NCBI GenBank assembly: GCA_022315425.1
Contig: JAIUPT010000024.1
Location: 310,001-374,000 of the forward strand
Reading direction: 5' to 3'
Source of the DNA: Pseudevernia furfuracea
Taxonomy: Eukaryota; Ascomycota; Lecanoromycetes; Lecanorales; Parmeliaceae
Length of the DNA stretch: 64,000 bases
The notes beneath the pieces were generated by a model that saw only the letters and a program-made list of their open reading frames with translations, searched no databases and was not told the origin of the DNA. Position numbers and translations under genes: made by a program. Shown in pieces: positions 45,050 through 57,700 of this stretch (position 1 is the first letter of the stretch; the number at the start of each line of letters is the position of its first letter).

Positions 45050-46380
45050 CGAAGGCTTTGAATTATGAAGGTGCGTCACAAGCTCATCAGAAAATAGTAC
45101 TATGACGCTATGAATAAGAACGATATATTCTATTCTCCTCATTTCGACACGTCGATCGATGAACCGTTTATAAAGCATAACAACTTCAGGCCCATCGCCG
45201 AGCGTCTTCATAGCTGAGCGATATGTGACGCTGATAAGAAGTATAAGTTGAATCCATTAAGACACTCGTCAGAGCGAGTGCTGAGCTATTAAAACAAGCA
45301 CGACCCTCAGCAGAAGATGTCTACGAACCATCTATTTAATTAATCTAAGAGACCTCTTGCTCAGCGACCGCGACGACTAGGGTCTACGAGAGGGGGATCT
45401 ACGCTGTCAAATGGGCGTGAAGGCTTAAGACCAGCCTGACAGCAGGGTGACAAGGCGATACTCTAGCAGCTGAACCTCTGCAGATAAGTAAACTTGACGC
45501 TAAGAATCAGCATCTGGTTCGGCTAATCCTCGAACATAGTGTTTTTGAGTTATTTGAGTCATTTGAGTTCAGACGTTCTTCTTTCACCTCATCGTCAGCA
45601 ACTCTCGATCAACTATCAACCCTTCATTATACATCTACCTCATCTATCTCATCTTTCTCCTCGTTCTTCTCATTCTTTTCGTTCTTCTCGTCCTCCTTAT
45701 TCTTCTCGTTCTTCTTATTCTCCTTCTTTAAATATCTCGATAGCATAAGCTAACAAGAGTGAACTAAGTTGCGAACATCGAGCAAAACCTTATCACATCA
45801 CATTCTTCTGAACAAGTCTCGCGCGCTAAGATCTGTCAGTCAGTCGATCGATGACGTGTTTCTGACACAGTTCAGCCGTCTAGATCGCTATGTGCAGAGA
45901 GTGCAGTCGATGTTTCACATCAAAAAATTCTCATTTGCCCTCCGAAATCGAGATTCTATTCAATTTTTGAAAGACTAAAAGATAATAATGAAGACAAAGC
46001 AGAAGAGTCGCATATAACGATCGCCCTATCGTTTTTCCTTCTCTATATACATATATACATATATATACTGCTATTTATAATGTGTTGACTCATTAATGTC
46101 AAAGTCTCTTCAAGTATTTGCGCTGCGCAGCACGTAAATTTCGTCTACAAGTGCTTTTTATATAGAAGAGACTTCAGCTACTTTAAGTTATATTCAAACA
46201 ATTCTTTAAATGCTTCTTCAAAAGAACGACTATCTCTACTTCGTCTTCTGACTCTTATATTCAACTACTTTCTTATCAAAATGACTCTGCGATCGACTCG
46301 TTTTCAGAGTTTACTTTTTAGAGAGTTGATGAGATAACTTAGTGCGATACGTCTTCTTTGAAATGTAGATAGAATAGAGA
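45050..46380. other. MULE 3' region without recognised gene
   Basis: Contains a Ser, His and Arg-rich open frame (45539-45748) made of TTCTCGTTCTTCTC-type repeats and a 69-codon frame at 45769-45978, neither recognised. An AT microsatellite CATATATACATATATATAC lies near 46050. Confidence 0.45.
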
Positions 46381-46446
46381 GATATATATATATAGTAAAA
46401 GGGTATGTACATGTAGTAAAAGGCTATGTATATCTATCAGAACTCT
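46381..46446 (-). repeat. MULE right terminal inverted repeat
   Basis: On minus reads AGAGTTCTGATAGATATAC, then CTTTTACTACATGTACATA and a second CTTTTACTA copy, mirroring the left end. Confidence 0.8.
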
Positions 46447-46452
46447 TTATTA
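46447..46452 (+). repeat. Possible target duplication of the MULE, right (TTATTA)
   Basis: Partner of 42343-42348. Confidence 0.45.
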
Positions 46453-47524
46453 ATCTCGTATTTAACGAACTTGAAACTCGTTTCGAATATGCGTTTATTT
46501 ATGAATTTTATAAGAATCGTACTATGATAATAATCGTAGTGTAGTATGTAACGAAGATAACAAGCTAAGGAGCAACTATATACTAAGAGAAAAGTCATAT
46601 ATGTATAACTGAGTGAATCTGTTAAGATATTAGACCCGATAGAACTAGCGTAAATGTTAAGAATACGAGATGTCAAAAGACGTAAAATACGCTCGTAACA
46701 CTATTCTCTTCTCGAAGAAGCACTGATTCTCAGTGCGAAAAAAAAGAAAAAAAGAAGAAGAAAAACAAACGTTATATATACTTGATCGTTGAAAAATCAT
46801 AAAAATAAAGAACTTTTGACTCTAGCGCTCGCTTTCTCGATAACTTCAACGATAATGTTAATCTTAATTCGATAACGTCTTGACGATATCATGTCGCTAG
46901 CATAACGTCACGCGATTATAGAGGTTCTATAATGACCCTTATTGATGAAGAATTGAAGAAATAATAATCAAGAAGATGTTTTGTTATGCAGCAGTCATTT
47001 GATATTCGAATTTCGAATAGAGAGAAAATTCAGAAATAAAGACCTGTGATTAGCTGAGGCCTTTCGAATCGCTCGAATCTTAAATCTTAAATCGATATCA
47101 AATGATTTTGACGTAGTATTCTTCATGAAGTCAAATTCATCGAGAGCGACGACGTCATTAATAACACGCTTCGAGTCTTCGACTATGATAACGTCGATAG
47201 TTATAAATTATAGCTCGAGACGATACGAAGAAGAAAGACGTTACTTGACGTTATTATTGAAAACTCAGTCGTTAAGCACTCGTTTTTGATATAATAAAAA
47301 ATGAAGTCTTGACGCTTTTCTAAAATGATTTAAATCGCGCAAAGACATCATTTTCGAGATTTAATCGAATCGCATATCGATTTGAGCGCGCTAGATTAAA
47401 TTCGACTTAAACGAGATTCTCTTTTCTCTTCTTCTTATGAAACTTCTTATATAAATCGTTAATAGTAAGTGTAAGAAGAATAATTTTAAAACAAGTAATC
47501 AAAGAATAACGAATTCTTGAGAAT
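46453..47524. other. AT-rich eroded DNA, product not recognised
   Basis: No intact frame. On minus near 47150 a readable stretch (VALDEFDFMKNTTSKSFDID) suggests an old coding relic, but I cannot assign it to a family. A purine-rich run AAAAAAAAGAAAAAAAGAAG lies near 46740. Confidence 0.4.
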
Positions 47525-47857
47525 ATTAAAGAAAACTTTCAAAAAATTGCCTTTTTTCGGAAAATGGAAGTTTTGTATAAAGAATCAGAACGGATTTTTA
47601 CATGTCTTCGAATTTGACATAGTCGTTTTCAGAACTTGATTTCTTCACTTTTGTGAACCGGATTTCGCGCTAACCCGATTGGGGTTTTTTGCGTCGCGAA
47701 GTGCGAAAATCGTGTTTTCGTATGTTTGAGTATGCGAGCGAAGAGGAGTGTCAAAATTCGGGTCACGTGATGCGCTAAGGCGCATCCTCATAGTCGCTCT
47801 TTACTCTCGTAGCATTCTATAGTTAACAACTAAGTGTTCTATCACCTATTCTTGACA
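47525..47857 (+). mobile_element. Inverted 3' end of a copia element (3' UTR plus LTR)
   Basis: Reads on plus as the copia 3' untranslated region, polypurine tract GCGAGCGAAGAGGAG and LTR (47749-47857, 109 bp, lacking the same 13 bp as the C1 5' LTR). The LTR ends exactly at TTGACA and is followed at once by the minus-oriented 3' UTR of C3. It is either a terminal inversion of C3 or a 5'-truncated insertion. Confidence 0.75.
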
Positions 47858-47942
47858 AATAGATCTGGTGCACATCAAATTTCTATCAAAACGAGGTCGG
47901 TGAATACATGAGGAGGTGAAACAAGAAGCAGTGAAAGAAAAT

Positions 47943-48245
47943 CTCATGACTGGCTGTAGCAGCGACCGAGCGTGTGATAGCGACGGAATTTAGCGCTGAG
48001 GCGCCGAACGAGATCTGAACGAGGCTCGAGAGTATAATATTCATTCAGAGGTCATGATGATAAATCGAATAAGGGCGACACGTCAGCGACAGTTGCGGCA
48101 GTTCAAGAATGAGTATATAAGATCCGAAAGAGGCTGGGGATTTGATAGACGTCTTCTCTGAAGTCGATAACTTCGAATTGAAGTAAGAAGACGCTGAAAT
48201 AAGACGTCGAAAAGATGCTGAGAATTTGAGACAAGAGACATCGAA
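47943..48245 (-). other. Extra about 300 bp in the C3 3' region
   Basis: Sequence absent from C1, C2, C4, C5 and C6, lying between two GAAAGAA direct repeats that meet in those copies. It is less AT-rich (GCTGAGGCGCCGAACGAG). The parsimonious reading is that C3 keeps sequence lost elsewhere by recombination between short repeats. Confidence 0.6.
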
Positions 48246-48337
48246 AGAATATTAAAGATTTGACGTTCATAGGCAAGGTGAATAGCGTTACTTCTCTAAA
48301 ATTAACGACTTCAGATTAAAAGCAAGAGCGCTGAGAG

Positions 48338-51300
48338 TTAGTCTTTGACGCTGAGAGAATGTTCTGAGACTGATTTCACCTCAAGGACATCGCGAAAGAT
48401 AACGAATTTGTCGAGACAGAGGGCTTTAATGAGATCGTCGATCATTTGTTTATTCGTGAGTACGAATTGTATATTCACGATGTCGTTATTGACTTTTTCA
48501 CGCACGAAATGATGAGCGATGTTAATGTGCTTGATGCGAATATGAAACTAAGCGTTCTTGACGAGGGCAATTGCGCTCTAATTGTCGTCGAAGATTATGA
48601 TAATCTTCGAGTCAGAGTTTCGAGGTCGCAGAAGTTGATTAAAAAGAGTTTTTAATTAAATAACTTCTTTGATAATCAACGTTTGATCGATATACTCGAC
48701 TTCGCAAGTGAATAACGCGACGATGACTTGACGCTTTAATGATTAGCTGATGGCGTCGCTATCGACGTTGAATAGATAGTCGAAGATAGACCTTCGAATC
48801 GAGTCGTCAGCTCAATCGAAATCGATGTATTCGATAAGGGCTTAAAGGGATTCTTTGTACACTAGTTCGTAGTGCATCGTGTCTCTAAGATATCGAAAGA
48901 TTCGAATCACTGTATTTCAGTGTGTCTGAGTCGAATTAACTAAATAGCGACTAACAAGAGAGACAGCATAGACGATATCAAAACGAGTTTCTAATATAAC
49001 ATATATAAGGGATTTCACGATAGATTAATAGTTCTCGCATAGCTTTCTCGAGACAATATAACTCTCTTTCGCAGATTGTAGCTTACGACTGGTTTTCAGA
49101 GACGTAGAGACTGAATTAAGACTTTAATAATTGAAATGCTTTAAGAAACGAGTGATATAGACTACTTATCCCAGACGAAGAATATCGACGACACGATCTC
49201 TTTTGACGATCATGTCTAAATAATAGACGCAAGGTCTCAAGTCGAACATGTAAAACTTGTCATTGAGAACCTTTTTGATACGCTGAATATCGATTTTGCT
49301 GAGATCGATAATTAATAAGTATATCATTCACATAGAGGGCTATAGTAATGCTCTTCTTGACGTTCATAAAGACACTCTCGTTCGATTCGATAAATATTAA
49401 TTCGAGTTTCTTTATATACTTCGAGAAGTGCTGATATCAAATTCTGAGAGATTGCTTGAATTCATAGAGAGTCTTATTTAGCTTGCAAACTTTGATATCG
49501 TTCTTACTAAAATCATCGAGCTGTCGCACATAAATCGTCTCTTGAACGTTATCGTAGAGAAAGACGATTTTGACGTTCATTTGTTTCACGTTTCAGTTTA
49601 GGACCGCTGTCAGAGCAAAGATCGTCTTATAACTCATAAGCTTGATCACTAAGACGAACGTGTTATGATAGTCACGACCCTTCTATTATTCGAAATCTCG
49701 AATCACTCAGCGGATCTTATAACGAGTGACTTTCTCAGCGAGGCCTCGCTTCACGATGTAGACTCAGCGACCTCTCAGAATATAAGCATCTAAAGGCGTC
49801 TGAATCAGACATCAAGTATTGTTGTTTATAAGAGATTTGTATTCGTCTTACATGGCGAGCTCCCAGTGTATACGAGAGAGTTGATTGAAAATGATCTATT
49901 GATAGGTCGTCGACTCGAAAATATTCGACTTATTAACATGATTCGTTAGTAACGCAAAGATCGCGAATATTCTCGAGAGAGGGTCAGATAATAGATCTCG
50001 CAGATTCGAAATCGTAGTGTCGAGATAATCAAGAAGTATTCTTTGAATCGCACTTAGCTCGAGGTCTTCGCGAACCATTTCGACGACAGTGAGGGAACGA
50101 GTTATTCTTTCGATAGTTAATAATGCAGCAATTAATCGAGAGGCTCGCGCGAACGCGATCGATAATACGACTCGTGCGAGAAACGAGGGCTTTGATATAA
50201 ACGTCTGCTTTTCAGCTGATCATAAAAAATTTGATCTTGATCTGTTTATTGCAGATGCAGATGCAGTCGTTGAGAACTTTATAATAAGAGTAATGTCTTT
50301 CGAAATGTTAATAATACGTTGTTCATTAAGTGTCTTCTTTACAGCGAATATTAATATATGAAGACGTTGTCGCTTGATCGAGAACTTATGAGCGTTCGTC
50401 TTTTCTTCGAGATTCATAATCAAGAGACGCTTCTCAACGAAGTGAACATTATTAACTCGAATAATCTTCTTCTTAATAAGATTATATAGACGAAAAATGA
50501 ACTTCTCTTCATATTTTAGAAGAACATACTTTTCGCTTTTATTCACGAGTTTCTTTTAAATACGCTTCAACGCATAGACGATGAAATTAATCGTTCGCAG
50601 ATGAGATAAAATGAGCTTTCGATAATGAAAAGTCTTAAATGACGTTACAATGATTCGAACGTTGAGGGATCGCAATATCAAATAATTGATGATGGCCACG
50701 ATTTCAGATCAGAAAGACTTGTTGAGCTGAGAACTTAATAGTATAAAATACATCTTATATAGCAAGATCTACTTAAAACGTTCGATCGCTTCGTTCATTT
50801 CGAGATTCTCAGATATAGTGAGCTTCTGTCTGATTTCGCACTGAAGGAGATAATTCAAGAAGGTCTTAAACATATACTCTCTCTCATTGTCGAGGCGAAT
50901 ACGATAGATCTTATAATCTCGTGACTCTAGAAAGACTTTGAAACGTAAGAATATAACAAACGTTTCACTCTTATAACGAATGCAGTACACTTTAAAGTAG
51001 AAGATAAAATTATTCTTAAATATTATAAAGTATCTATAGTTATTAAATTCAGTAGAGGATAGAGACTCTACGAGATTACTATAAACAAATTCGTTAGACT
51101 GCGTTTCTGACTCTATAAGACTATCATAAGAGATAGTCTTCTGACGTCTTATGATATAATATTCGCAGATATACTTCTTCGCAATGTCCTTAATGAAGTT
51201 CATCTCAACGATCATATTTGAGAGCTTATTTAGATTGTTCTGACTCAAATAATCTATGCGAGCATATCAGAGTTAATGAATAAGATTCGAGAGCACACTA

Positions 51301-52315
51301 TAGGCGATTAGAGCACTATTTCGACTCTGTCAGAGATTTAAAAAGAAGAGATCACGATTACGAGTATCGATAAGCTTTAGATCGTTCTTAATAAGAGTGC
51401 ACTCTATCTTATAAAAGAAGACAGCGATATCGAAGTTTAGAAGTTTATCGATCGAGAGAAGATTAACGCTCATATCGAGCATATATAAGACATTTCGCAG
51501 AGTAACTATCACATACTCTTCTCTAATCACACAGTCGAGACTAATAATGTCACAGTCTTAAGACTACACTTCGCTCCCCTCGATGCCCTTGATCGATCGA
51601 GAGTAAATCTTTTCGTAGGTGATGAACATCGAACGATTCGCGAAAGAATAACGAGAGCAGTCTGAATCTACGACGACTCGAGTAAGGAGATTCACGAAAT
51701 CCGCAGCCATGAGACTATATTCGAGAGCTTCCGTGACGATCAGATTAATGACTTGATCATCAGCCGCATCGAGGATATTAAAGTCGTTCGAGTTGATATT
51801 CGAATAGTGCATAATGAAGTTTAGTTCCTTCAGAAAGATATAATTGATATTGAGATAATCGTTCTTCTTTGAAGCAGAGACATTAAAAGACGTCTCTTCG
51901 ATGCGCTTGCGCTTGTTGCTTAAGAGTTTATTCTCGAAGTCGAAGATCTTTATCTTCTTCTTCTTTTTCTCTTTCGTTATGAATTTCTTAGACTTAAGAT
52001 AAAAAAACTTAATTCAGCATTTGATAGAAGGATATCTAAATTTGCGATTAGCTATCTTACACGAAGAGCAGATCTCACGATTAATGTTAGAGTCGCCGAG
52101 ATTATTAAAAGCAGCTTGTTTATCTTTGCTCTTATCGTTACGAACGATATATATGATTAGTTCTTCTTCTTTGAAGAAGATTCTAACTTCTTCGTTCACG
52201 ACGATCACGACAATCTCTTAAAACTTGACGAACTTGTTCTCAAAGAAATTATGATTTTGAGTGTAACTTGACTCGAACATATGGTAAGAGTCGTTAAGTC
52301 TTATAAGGAAAATTA
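48338..52315 (-). pseudogene. C3 pol and partial gag
   Basis: Stop at 48338. RNase H and RT with ALYVNDILI (about 49330). Linker and RT start 50078-49896. Integrase pieces 50546-50220 and 51248-50769 (YICEYYIIRRQKT zinc half, eroded). Protease VVVDSDCSRYSF (about 51660). Gag end CSSCKIANRKFRYPSIKC (about 52020). Catalytic Asp to Asn and knuckle His to Tyr occur as in C1. Gag is cut at 52315. Confidence 0.83.
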
Positions 52316-52437
52316 TGTGAAAAATAGGTGGTAGGACACTTAGTTGTTAACTATAGAATGCTACAAGAGTAAAGAGCGACTATGAGGATGCGCCTTAGCG
52401 CATCACGTGACCATGTCACGTGACCCGAATTTTGACA
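52316..52437 (-). repeat. C4 3' LTR with TGTGAAAAATAGG end
   Basis: Outer end differs from the family TGTCAAGAATAGG at two bases. The same variant occurs at the outer end of the C5 3' LTR (59797). Confidence 0.85.
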
Positions 52438-52870
52438 CTCCCCTTCGCTCGCATACTCAAAAATGCGAAAACACGATTTTCGCACTTCGCGACGCAAAAA
52501 ACCTCAATCGGGTTAGCGCGAAGTCCGGTTCACAAAAGTGAAGAAATCAAGTTCTGAAAACGACTATATCAAATTCGAATCAAGTTCTAAAAACGACTAT
52601 GTCAAATTCGAAGACATGTAAAAATCCGTTCTGATTCTTCATACAAAACTTCCATTTTCCGGAAAAAGGCGGTTTTTTTTTTTTTGAAAGTTTTCTTTGA
52701 AATAGACCTGATGCACATTCAATTTCTATCAAAACGAGGTCGATGAATATATGAGGGGGTGAAACAAGAAGCAGTGGAAGAAAACTAAAGATCTGACGTT
52801 CACAGATAAGGTGAATAACGTCACTCCTCTGGAACTGGCGACTCCAGGTTAGAAGCAAGAGCGCTGAGGG

Positions 52871-53297
52871 TTAGTCTTTGACGCTAAGGGGATGTTCTGG
52901 GGCTGATTTCACCCCAAGGGCATCGCGAAAGGTAACGAATTTGTCGAGACAGAGGGCTTTGATGAGATCGTCGATCATTTGTTTATTCGTGAATACGAAT
53001 TGCATGTTCACGATGTCGTTATTGACTTTTTCACGCACGAAATAATGAGCGATATTAATGTGCTTGATGCGAGCATGAAACTAAGCGTTCTTGACGAGGG
53101 CAATTGCGCCCTAATTGTCGTCGAAGATTATGATGATCTTCGAGTTAGAGTCTCGGGGTCGCAGAAGTTGATTGAGAAGAGTTTTCAGTCAAATAACTTC
53201 TTTGATAATCAACGTTTGATCGATATACTCGACTTCGCAAGTGAATAACGCGACGATGACTTAACGCTTTGATAACCAGCTGATGACGCCGCTATCG
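52871..53297 (-). pseudogene. C4 RNase H C-terminal part
   Basis: Colinear with the end of pol in C1 and C3; no catalytic RT sequence is present. Truncated at 53297 by C5. Confidence 0.75.
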
Positions 53298-53419
53298 TGT
53301 CAAAATTCGGGTCACGTGACATGGTCACGTGATGCGCTAAGGCGCATCCTCATAGTCGCTCTTTACTCTCGTAGCATTCTATAGTTAACAACTAAGTGTT
53401 CTACCACCTATTCTTGACA
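53298..53419 (+). repeat. C5 5' LTR (122 bp)
   Basis: TGTCAAAATTCGGG...ATTCTTGACA with both hairpins intact. Confidence 0.9.
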
Positions 53420-53437
53420 GGTTATGAGCCCGGGCTT
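53420..53437 (+). promoter_or_regulatory. C5 primer-binding site
   Basis: GGTTATGAGCCCGGGCTT directly after the LTR, identical to the C1 and C2 sites; initiator tRNA-Met anticodon-arm type. Confidence 0.8.
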
Positions 53438-53889
53438 GCCCGGCGACTGTTTCACTTATATCTTATGCCTATTAGAGTCACAGTGACCTCTAAGCATCAC
53501 GAGTTTATCGCAATGAACGTCGCGACAGCTATAAGACTCTGTTTTTTAATCTTCTTGAGATGAGCATTGCCCTCTACAAAATGATCGTCTTTGAAATTCG
53601 AGAGGCTGAGAGTTCTACCGCAAATCGACTCTCGGCATATCGAATCTAATCGAACGTCGAACGTCGAACTCGTTATACGATCGTGCGATCGAATTTCACT
53701 AAGATCTCTGAAACATTGTCAGCTTCCCTGCGTGAGACACGCTAAACACGCTCAACGAGAATATTCCCCTCGCGATATATATCGCTTCAGCGTTGATAAA
53801 GCGTTTACGTGAATCGAATCAATTATAACGATTCAAGAGGCTGGACTTCAGCATCAAATCGTCTGATCACACTTCAGAGTTGATTAGTT

Positions 53890-54133
53890 ATCGACAAATC
53901 TCTATTTAGAGCGCGTATACGTCTATTGAGGGTCAAAACAATAAGGATTTCTTGTTGAGATAGGTCTTTCGATCTTATAAGTTCTCTGAAGAAGAGAGCT
54001 GAGGCTCAGTCATCGACAAATCTTCACTTAGAGCGCGTATACGTCTATTGAGAGTCAAAACAACAAGGATTTCTTGTTGAGATAGATCTTTCGGCCTCAC
54101 AAGTTCTCTAAAGAAGAGGGCTGAGGCCCAGTC
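53890..54133 (+). repeat. 122-bp tandem duplication in the C5 leader
   Basis: Two adjacent copies (53890-54011 and 54012-54133) starting ATCGACAAATCT and containing GAGCGCGTATACGTCTATTG. C1 and C2 have one copy. Confidence 0.85.
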
Positions 54134-54178
54134 ATCGAATTCTTTTTATCGTTATTCGACTTTATTCTGTCGTCGAAT

Positions 54179-54715
54179 ATGACTTCATCTCACGACGACA
54201 GTCATCGAAGCGACTATTCTAAATTCGAGTCTCTGTCGAAGACTTAGTATAAGAAGAACGTTATTCTCTTTCGAAGATCTGCACGTCTTTAGTAATTGTC
54301 TTCGATACAGTCTCAGCGAAAATTAGATCAATTCAAATCTTTCTTATCCCTAAGTATCTTTTATCTCAACAATATCGTTCGTATCTATCGAAGATTCAAG
54401 CATAAGCACTTTTCATTTCTCGTGCAAGAACTCGAAGATCAACAGTAAAAGTTGTCAGATATCGATAAAACTCTCAAGAACTTTAACGGAGATTAGAGCA
54501 CCTATTTCACTCTCACTACTTCCGCGGACGTTAACAGTGTCGACTTTCAATTCGAAGCCAACGAAGACACTCTCAGTGCCTCAAGTGACACTAAGTTATT
54601 CGATCTTCGTGTCAAAAGTTCTCTGAATTTCACTTCTTCGACTTCGACTTCTTCGACTTCAAGACCTTCATTCTCTATCGCCTCAGTCATCTCTCAAACT
54701 AAGTCTTTCGTTTGA
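54179..54715 (+). pseudogene. C5 ORF1 relic
   Basis: ATG 54179 (MTSSHDDSHRSDYSKFESL), colinear with C2 ORF1, ending SFV-stop near 54715, with in-frame stops. Unknown product. Confidence 0.5.
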
Positions 54716-54785
54716 GCATCATCGTCGTCACTATTCACATCGTACGTGTCGCTCTTAGAAACCTTCTCAGTAATCTTTAACATCT

Positions 54786-57700
54786 ATAATCGACGAAGAA
54801 TCAAGCGCATAAGACGTCGCAAGAAACATGTTAGCTCTAACAGTTTCAGCGACTGACCCCCTCGAAGAGAAAAGCGCTTTCTCTCTAAACTTCATTATCA
54901 TTTTGAAGTTCAATCTGAGATATCGTCGATGAAAGTAGAATATCAACAATTAATTGATGCTTAACAATCTTATTTTCTTTAATGCGATCATCAGTTATAG
55001 AATCTACATCGCTATCTTTTATCGTCTCGAAGATAACGATCGCGAACTCGTCGAAGTCGAATTCGACGATAAAGACTCTCAGATCATGCTCGATGCCCTA
55101 ATCAAGAACTATTAGTCTAAGAACACGAGTCTCTATAGAGAACTAATGCGTCGAATATTCGATCTTATTCTTGAAGAAGAGGGAGTTCGTTAATATAAAA
55201 AGAACTTTCGCAAGGTCATCTTCGACATTATCAGCCTTCATAAATCCCTCGTTATTTCGAAGTCTCTACGAATTCTAATTTTTCTTATGAGACTTGACGA
55301 CTCTTACGACATGTTCGAGTCAAGTTATATTTAAAATCATGATCTCTTTGAGAACAAGTTCGTCAAGTTTTAAGAGATTATCGTGATCGTCGTGAACGAA
55401 GAAGTTAGAATCTTCTTCAAAGAAGAAGAACTGATTATATATATCGTTCGTAACGATAAGAGCAAAGACAAACAAGCTGCTTTTAACAACCTCGACGACT
55501 CTAACATCAATCGTGAGACCTGCTCTTCGTGTAAGGTAGCTAATCGTAAATTCAGACATTTTTCTATTAAATGCTAAATCAAGTTTTCTTATTTTAAGTC
55601 TAAGAAATTCATAACGAAAGAGAAAAAGAAGAAGAAGATAAAGATCTTCGACTTCAAGAATAAACTCTTAAGCAATAAGCGTAAGCGTATCGAAGAGACG
55701 TCTTTTAATGTCTCTGCTTCAGAAGAGAACGATTATCTTAATATCAATTATATCTTTCTGAAGGAACTGAACTCCATTATATACTATTCGAATATTAACT
55801 CGAACAACTTTAATATTCTCGATGCGACTGATGATCAAGTCATTAATCTAATCGTCACGAAAGTTCTCGAACATAGTCTTATGACTGCGAATTTCGTGAA
55901 TCTTCTTATTCGAGTCGTCGTAGATTCAGACTGCTCTCGTTATTCTTTCGCGAATCGTTCGATATTCATTATCTACGAAAAGATCTACTCTCGATCGATC
56001 AAGGGCATCGAGAAAAGCGAAGTGCAGTCTCAAGACTATAACATTATTAGTCTCGACTGTGTGATCAGAAAAGAGTGTGTGACAGTCACTCTACGAAATA
56101 TCTTATATATGCTCGATATGAACGTCAACCTTCTCTCGATCGATAAACTTTTAAACTTCGACATCGCTGTCTCCTTTCATAAGATAAAATACACTCTCAT
56201 CAAGAACGATCTGAAGCTTATCGATACTCGTAATCGTGATCTCTTCTTTTTGAATCTCTGACAGAGTCGAAATAGTGCTCTAATCGTCTATAATGTGCTC
56301 TCGAATCTCATTTATCAACTCTGACATGCTCGCATAAGTTATTTAAGTCAAAACAATCTAAACAAGCTCTCAAATATAATCGTTGAGGTGAACTTCATTA
56401 AGAACATTGCGAAGGAGTATATCTGTGAATATTATATTATAAGACGTCAGAAGACTATCTCTTATGATAGTCTCACAGAGTCAGAAACGTAATCTAACGA
56501 ATTTGTTTATAGTGATCTCGTAGAGTCTCTGTTCCCTACTGAATTCAATAACTGCAGATACTTTATAATATTCAAGAATAATTTCATCTTCTACTCTAAA
56601 GTGTACTATATTCGTCATAAGAGTAAAACGTTTATTATGTTCTTACGTTTCAAAGCCTTTCTAGAGTCACGAAGTTATAAGATCTATCGCATTCGCCTCG
56701 ACAATAAGAGAGAGTATATGTTCAAGATCTTCTTGAATTATCTTCTTTAGTGCGAAATCAGACAGAAGCTCACTGTATCTAAGAATCTCGAAATGAACGA
56801 GACGATCGAACGTTTTGAGCAGATCTTACTATATAAGATACATTTTATACTGCTAAGTTCTCAGCTCAACAAGTCTTTCTAATCTGAAATCGTGACCATC
56901 ATCAATTATTTGATGTTGCGATCCCTCAACGTTCGAATCATTGTAACGTCATTTGAGACTTTTTATTATCGAAAGCTCATTTTATCTCATCTGCGAACGA
57001 TTGATTTTATCGTCTATGCATTAAAGCGTATTCAAAAGAAACTCGTAAATAAAAGCGAAAAGTGTGTTCTTTTGAGATATGAAGAGAAGTTCATTTTTCG
57101 CCTATATAATCTCATCAAGAAGAAGATTATTCGAATTAATAATATTCACTTCGTTAAAAAGCGTTTCTTGATTGTGAACCTCGAAGAAAAGATGAACGCT
57201 CATAAGCTCTCGATCAAGCGACAACGTCTTTATATATTAACATTCGCTATAGAGAAGACACTTAATGAACAGCGTATTATTAACATTTCGAAAGACATTG
57301 TTCTTATTATAAAGTTCTCAACGACTGCATCTGCATCTATAATAAACAGATCAAAATCAAATTTCTCATAATCAGCTAAAAAGCAGACGTCTATATCAAA
57401 GCCCTCGTCTCTCGCACGAGTCGTATTATCGATCGCGTTCGCGCGAGTCTCTCGATTAATTGTTACATTATCAGCTATCGAAAGAATAACTCGTTCTCTC
57501 ACTGTCGTCGAAATGATTCGCGAAGATCTCGAGTTAAGTGCGATTCAAAGAGTACTTCTTGATTATCTCGATATTACGATTTCGAACCTACGAGATCTAT
57601 TATCTGACCCTCTCTCGAGAACATTCGCGACCTTTGCGTTACTAACGAATCATGTTAATAAGTCGAATATTTTCGAGTCGACGACCTATCAACAGATCAT

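Larger units (their letters stand above)
42349..46446 (+). mobile_element. Mutator-like DNA transposon (4,098 bp)
   Basis: Inverted ends (42349-42415 and 46381-46446) enclose one large eroded transposase with a FAR1-like DNA-binding part and a MULE transposase domain. The region downstream of the transposase is non-coding, apart from Ser-rich and Arg-rich short frames. Confidence 0.85.
47858..52315 (-). mobile_element. Copia copy C3, truncated at both ends
   Basis: Minus orientation. It begins inside the 3' UTR, runs through RNase H, RT, integrase and protease, and stops inside gag where the LTR of C4 begins. It is colinear with C1 and C2. Confidence 0.85.
52316..53297 (-). mobile_element. 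Copia fragment C4 (3' LTR, UTR and RNase H)
   Basis: Minus orientation. LTR 52316-52437 with an unusual outer end TGTGAAAAATAGG, then polypurine tract, a 3' UTR with the 33-bp duplication, the pol stop at 52871 and RNase H to 53297, where the plus-oriented C5 starts. The UTR is among the least eroded in the window. Confidence 0.82.
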
